From an uncultured Clostridia bacterium (GTDB taxonomy: Bacteria > Bacillota > Clostridia > Oscillospirales > CAG-272): DNA of 64,000 nt. Under the pieces are notes generated by a model. It did not search any database and was not told the origin of the DNA. It saw only the letters and a program-made list of their open reading frames with translations. Shown here in pieces: positions 63,139 through 64,000 of the stretch. The number at the start of each line of letters is the position of its first letter. Position 1 is the first letter of the stretch. Where the stretch lies: contig CALAXC010000044.1 in NCBI GenBank assembly GCA_937894775.1, forward strand, positions 1 to 64,000. Direction: 5' to 3'. The translations under genes were made by a program, and so were the position numbers.

Positions 63139-64000
63139 TCAAAGAGGCGCAAAGCGTTCCATTATTTTTAACGCTACACGTATGCCGTCGATCGCAGCAC
63201 TTGTGATACCTCCCGCATATCCCGCACCTTCACCGCAAGGATATACGCATTTTTTTCCTATCGCAACAAGCTCTTCATTCCTGAGTATGCGCACGGGTGC
63301 CGACGTTCTCGTTTCAACACCTGTAAGAATAGCGCTGCTTACCGAAAAGCCCTGAAGCTTTTTTTCAAAAGAAGATATTCCCCTTTTTAGTCCGTCACAA
63401 ATAAATGACGGAAGTACGCCGTTCATATCCGATACGGTCACTCTGCCGTTACGGTAAGTAGGAATTACATCGGTAGGTTCACTTCCCGTCTTTGAATCAA
63501 GGAAATCACCCACCGTCTGGATCGGAGCAGAATAATCGCTTCCGCCCATCAAAAAGGCTTTTCTTTCTATATTGCGCTGAAAAGCTATTGCACCCATAGG
63601 AGTGCCGTCATAATCGGTTTGTCTTACACTTACCGCTATGGCAGAATTAGAATTCTTCCCGTCTCTTGCGTGACGGCTCATTCCGTTTACCACTACTCCG
63701 CCTTCTTCGGATGCAGCAGCAACTATCTCGCCGCCGGGACACATACAAAAAGTATATACCCCACGCTCTCCCGCGGTATCCGAAAGATGGTATTCGCCCT
63801 TACCGAGTTTAGGATGTCCCGCCATATCTCCGTAAAGCGCTTTATCTATATTTTCGCGTAAATGTTCTATACGTACACCTACCGAAAAGGATTTTGCTTC
63901 AACCATATAATGCTCGTCAAGGAGCATCTTATAAGTATCTCTTGCGCTATGTCCCGTTGCCAGAATAAGCGAAGAGCATAAAATATCTCCTACGGAAGTA
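63139..64000 (-). CDS. NAD(P)/FAD-dependent oxidoreductase (5' part outside the window)
   Basis: 287 C-terminal residues; the frame stays open to the right edge, so an internal ATG at 63927 is not the start. The visible part begins TSVGDILCSSLILATGHSAR, then DTYKMLLDEHYMVEAKSFSV, and ends CGEGAGYAGGITSAAIDGIR. That pattern fits the family of uncharacterised FAD dehydrogenases of about 530-560 residues (COG2509 type). The FAD-binding N-terminus lies outside. The function is unknown; recJ follows 39 bases later. Confidence 0.88.
   Translation of the reverse strand, partial: TSVGDILCSSLILATGHSARDTYKMLLDEHYMVEAKSFSVGVRIEHLRENIDKALYGDMAGHPKLGKGEYHLSDTAGERGVYTFCMCPGGEIVAAASEEGGVVVNGMSRHARDGKNSNSAIAVSVRQTDYDGTPMGAIAFQRNIERKAFLMGGSDYSAPIQTVGDFLDSKTGSEPTDVIPTYRNGRVTVSDMNGVLPSFICDGLKRGISSFEKKLQGFSVSSAILTGVETRTSAPVRILRNEELVAIGKKCVYPCGEGAGYAGGITSAAIDGIRVALKIMERFAPL

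Noticed and set aside
63139..63927. A complete 262-residue oxidoreductase starting at 63927
   Set aside because: The same frame continues without a stop to position 64000 and encodes the conserved LILATGHSARDTY segment, so the gene starts beyond the window.
1..64000. tRNA or rRNA genes, CRISPR arrays, insertion sequences, prophage or attachment sites
   Set aside because: No gap without a gene is large enough except 15990-16360, which is filled by the T-box leader. No transposase, integrase or regular spacer-repeat pattern was seen.

Overview
The window looks like a chromosomal segment of a low-to-mid GC, Gram-positive, endospore-forming member of the Clostridia, probably an uncultured gut-type lineage. 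Four kinds of evidence support this. There are Shine-Dalgarno sequences of the GGAGG type and TTGACA/TATAAT promoters. A T-box riboswitch precedes valS. The sporulation genes spoIIR, yabP, yabQ, a spoVB-family flippase and a SpoIVFB-like protease are present. The gene order mazG-hup-rqcP-yabP-yabQ-divIC matches the Bacillus/Clostridium yabM-yabQ-divIC neighbourhood. I see no phage, insertion sequence, CRISPR array, rRNA or tRNA gene. Coding density is very high.

Layout, left to right. Positions 1-12.1 kb hold a minus-strand translation and repair block. It contains the 3' part of glyS with its own promoter, preceded by a likely operon miaB, ymcA-like, mutS, mutL, tgt, tldD, pmbA that starts from a good sigma-A promoter at 12.1 kb. 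Positions 12.2-16.3 kb hold a second minus-strand unit: T-box leader, valS, and a DUF6273-type lipoprotein ending in a terminator. At 16.4-19.0 kb is a large zinc-ribbon membrane protein with long VVEEAP-type and Ala/Glu-rich repeats. Positions 19.1-27.4 kb hold a minus-strand operon: MATE exporter, ABC ATPase with degenerate motifs, GldG-type permease, HD-domain protein, unknown membrane protein, pcrA.

At 27.5-39.0 kb most genes are on the plus strand. One operon is hisS, DJ-1-like, fthC and a CPBP protease. It is followed by spoIIR, an unknown membrane protein, a SpoIVFB-like M50 protease, and a polyamine ABC transporter (potA, potB and a fused potC-potD). A small minus-strand island (DUF1836 protein, LytTR regulator, DUF3021 membrane protein) interrupts this stretch at 31.7-33.4 kb.

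From 39 kb to the right edge everything is on the minus strand. In transcription order it runs: FAD-dependent oxidoreductase (partial), recJ, rel, dtd, hemZ, a uridine-kinase-like protein, spoVB-like, mazG, hup, rqcP, yabP, yabQ, divIC, then a complete glycogen cluster (glgB-like, glgC, glgD, glgA, glgP, GH13 amylase), then a 113-residue unknown, a CPBP protease and tadA. The glycogen cluster starts 37 bases after divIC with no visible terminator. This may tie storage-polymer synthesis to the sporulation and division genes.

The most unusual item is the glgB-like gene (49242-51095). It keeps the full fold and the flanking sequence of a glycogen branching enzyme, but all three GH13 catalytic acids are replaced (Ser301, Gln347, Lys407), and so is the region I His. 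It looks like a conserved pseudoenzyme in the glycogen operon, next to GlgD, itself a paralogue of GlgC that has lost catalytic motifs. Other points worth following are an ABC ATPase with three altered catalytic motifs, two sporulation-type genes whose ribosome-binding sites lie inside terminator-like hairpins, and a surface lipoprotein that appears to share the valS T-box.
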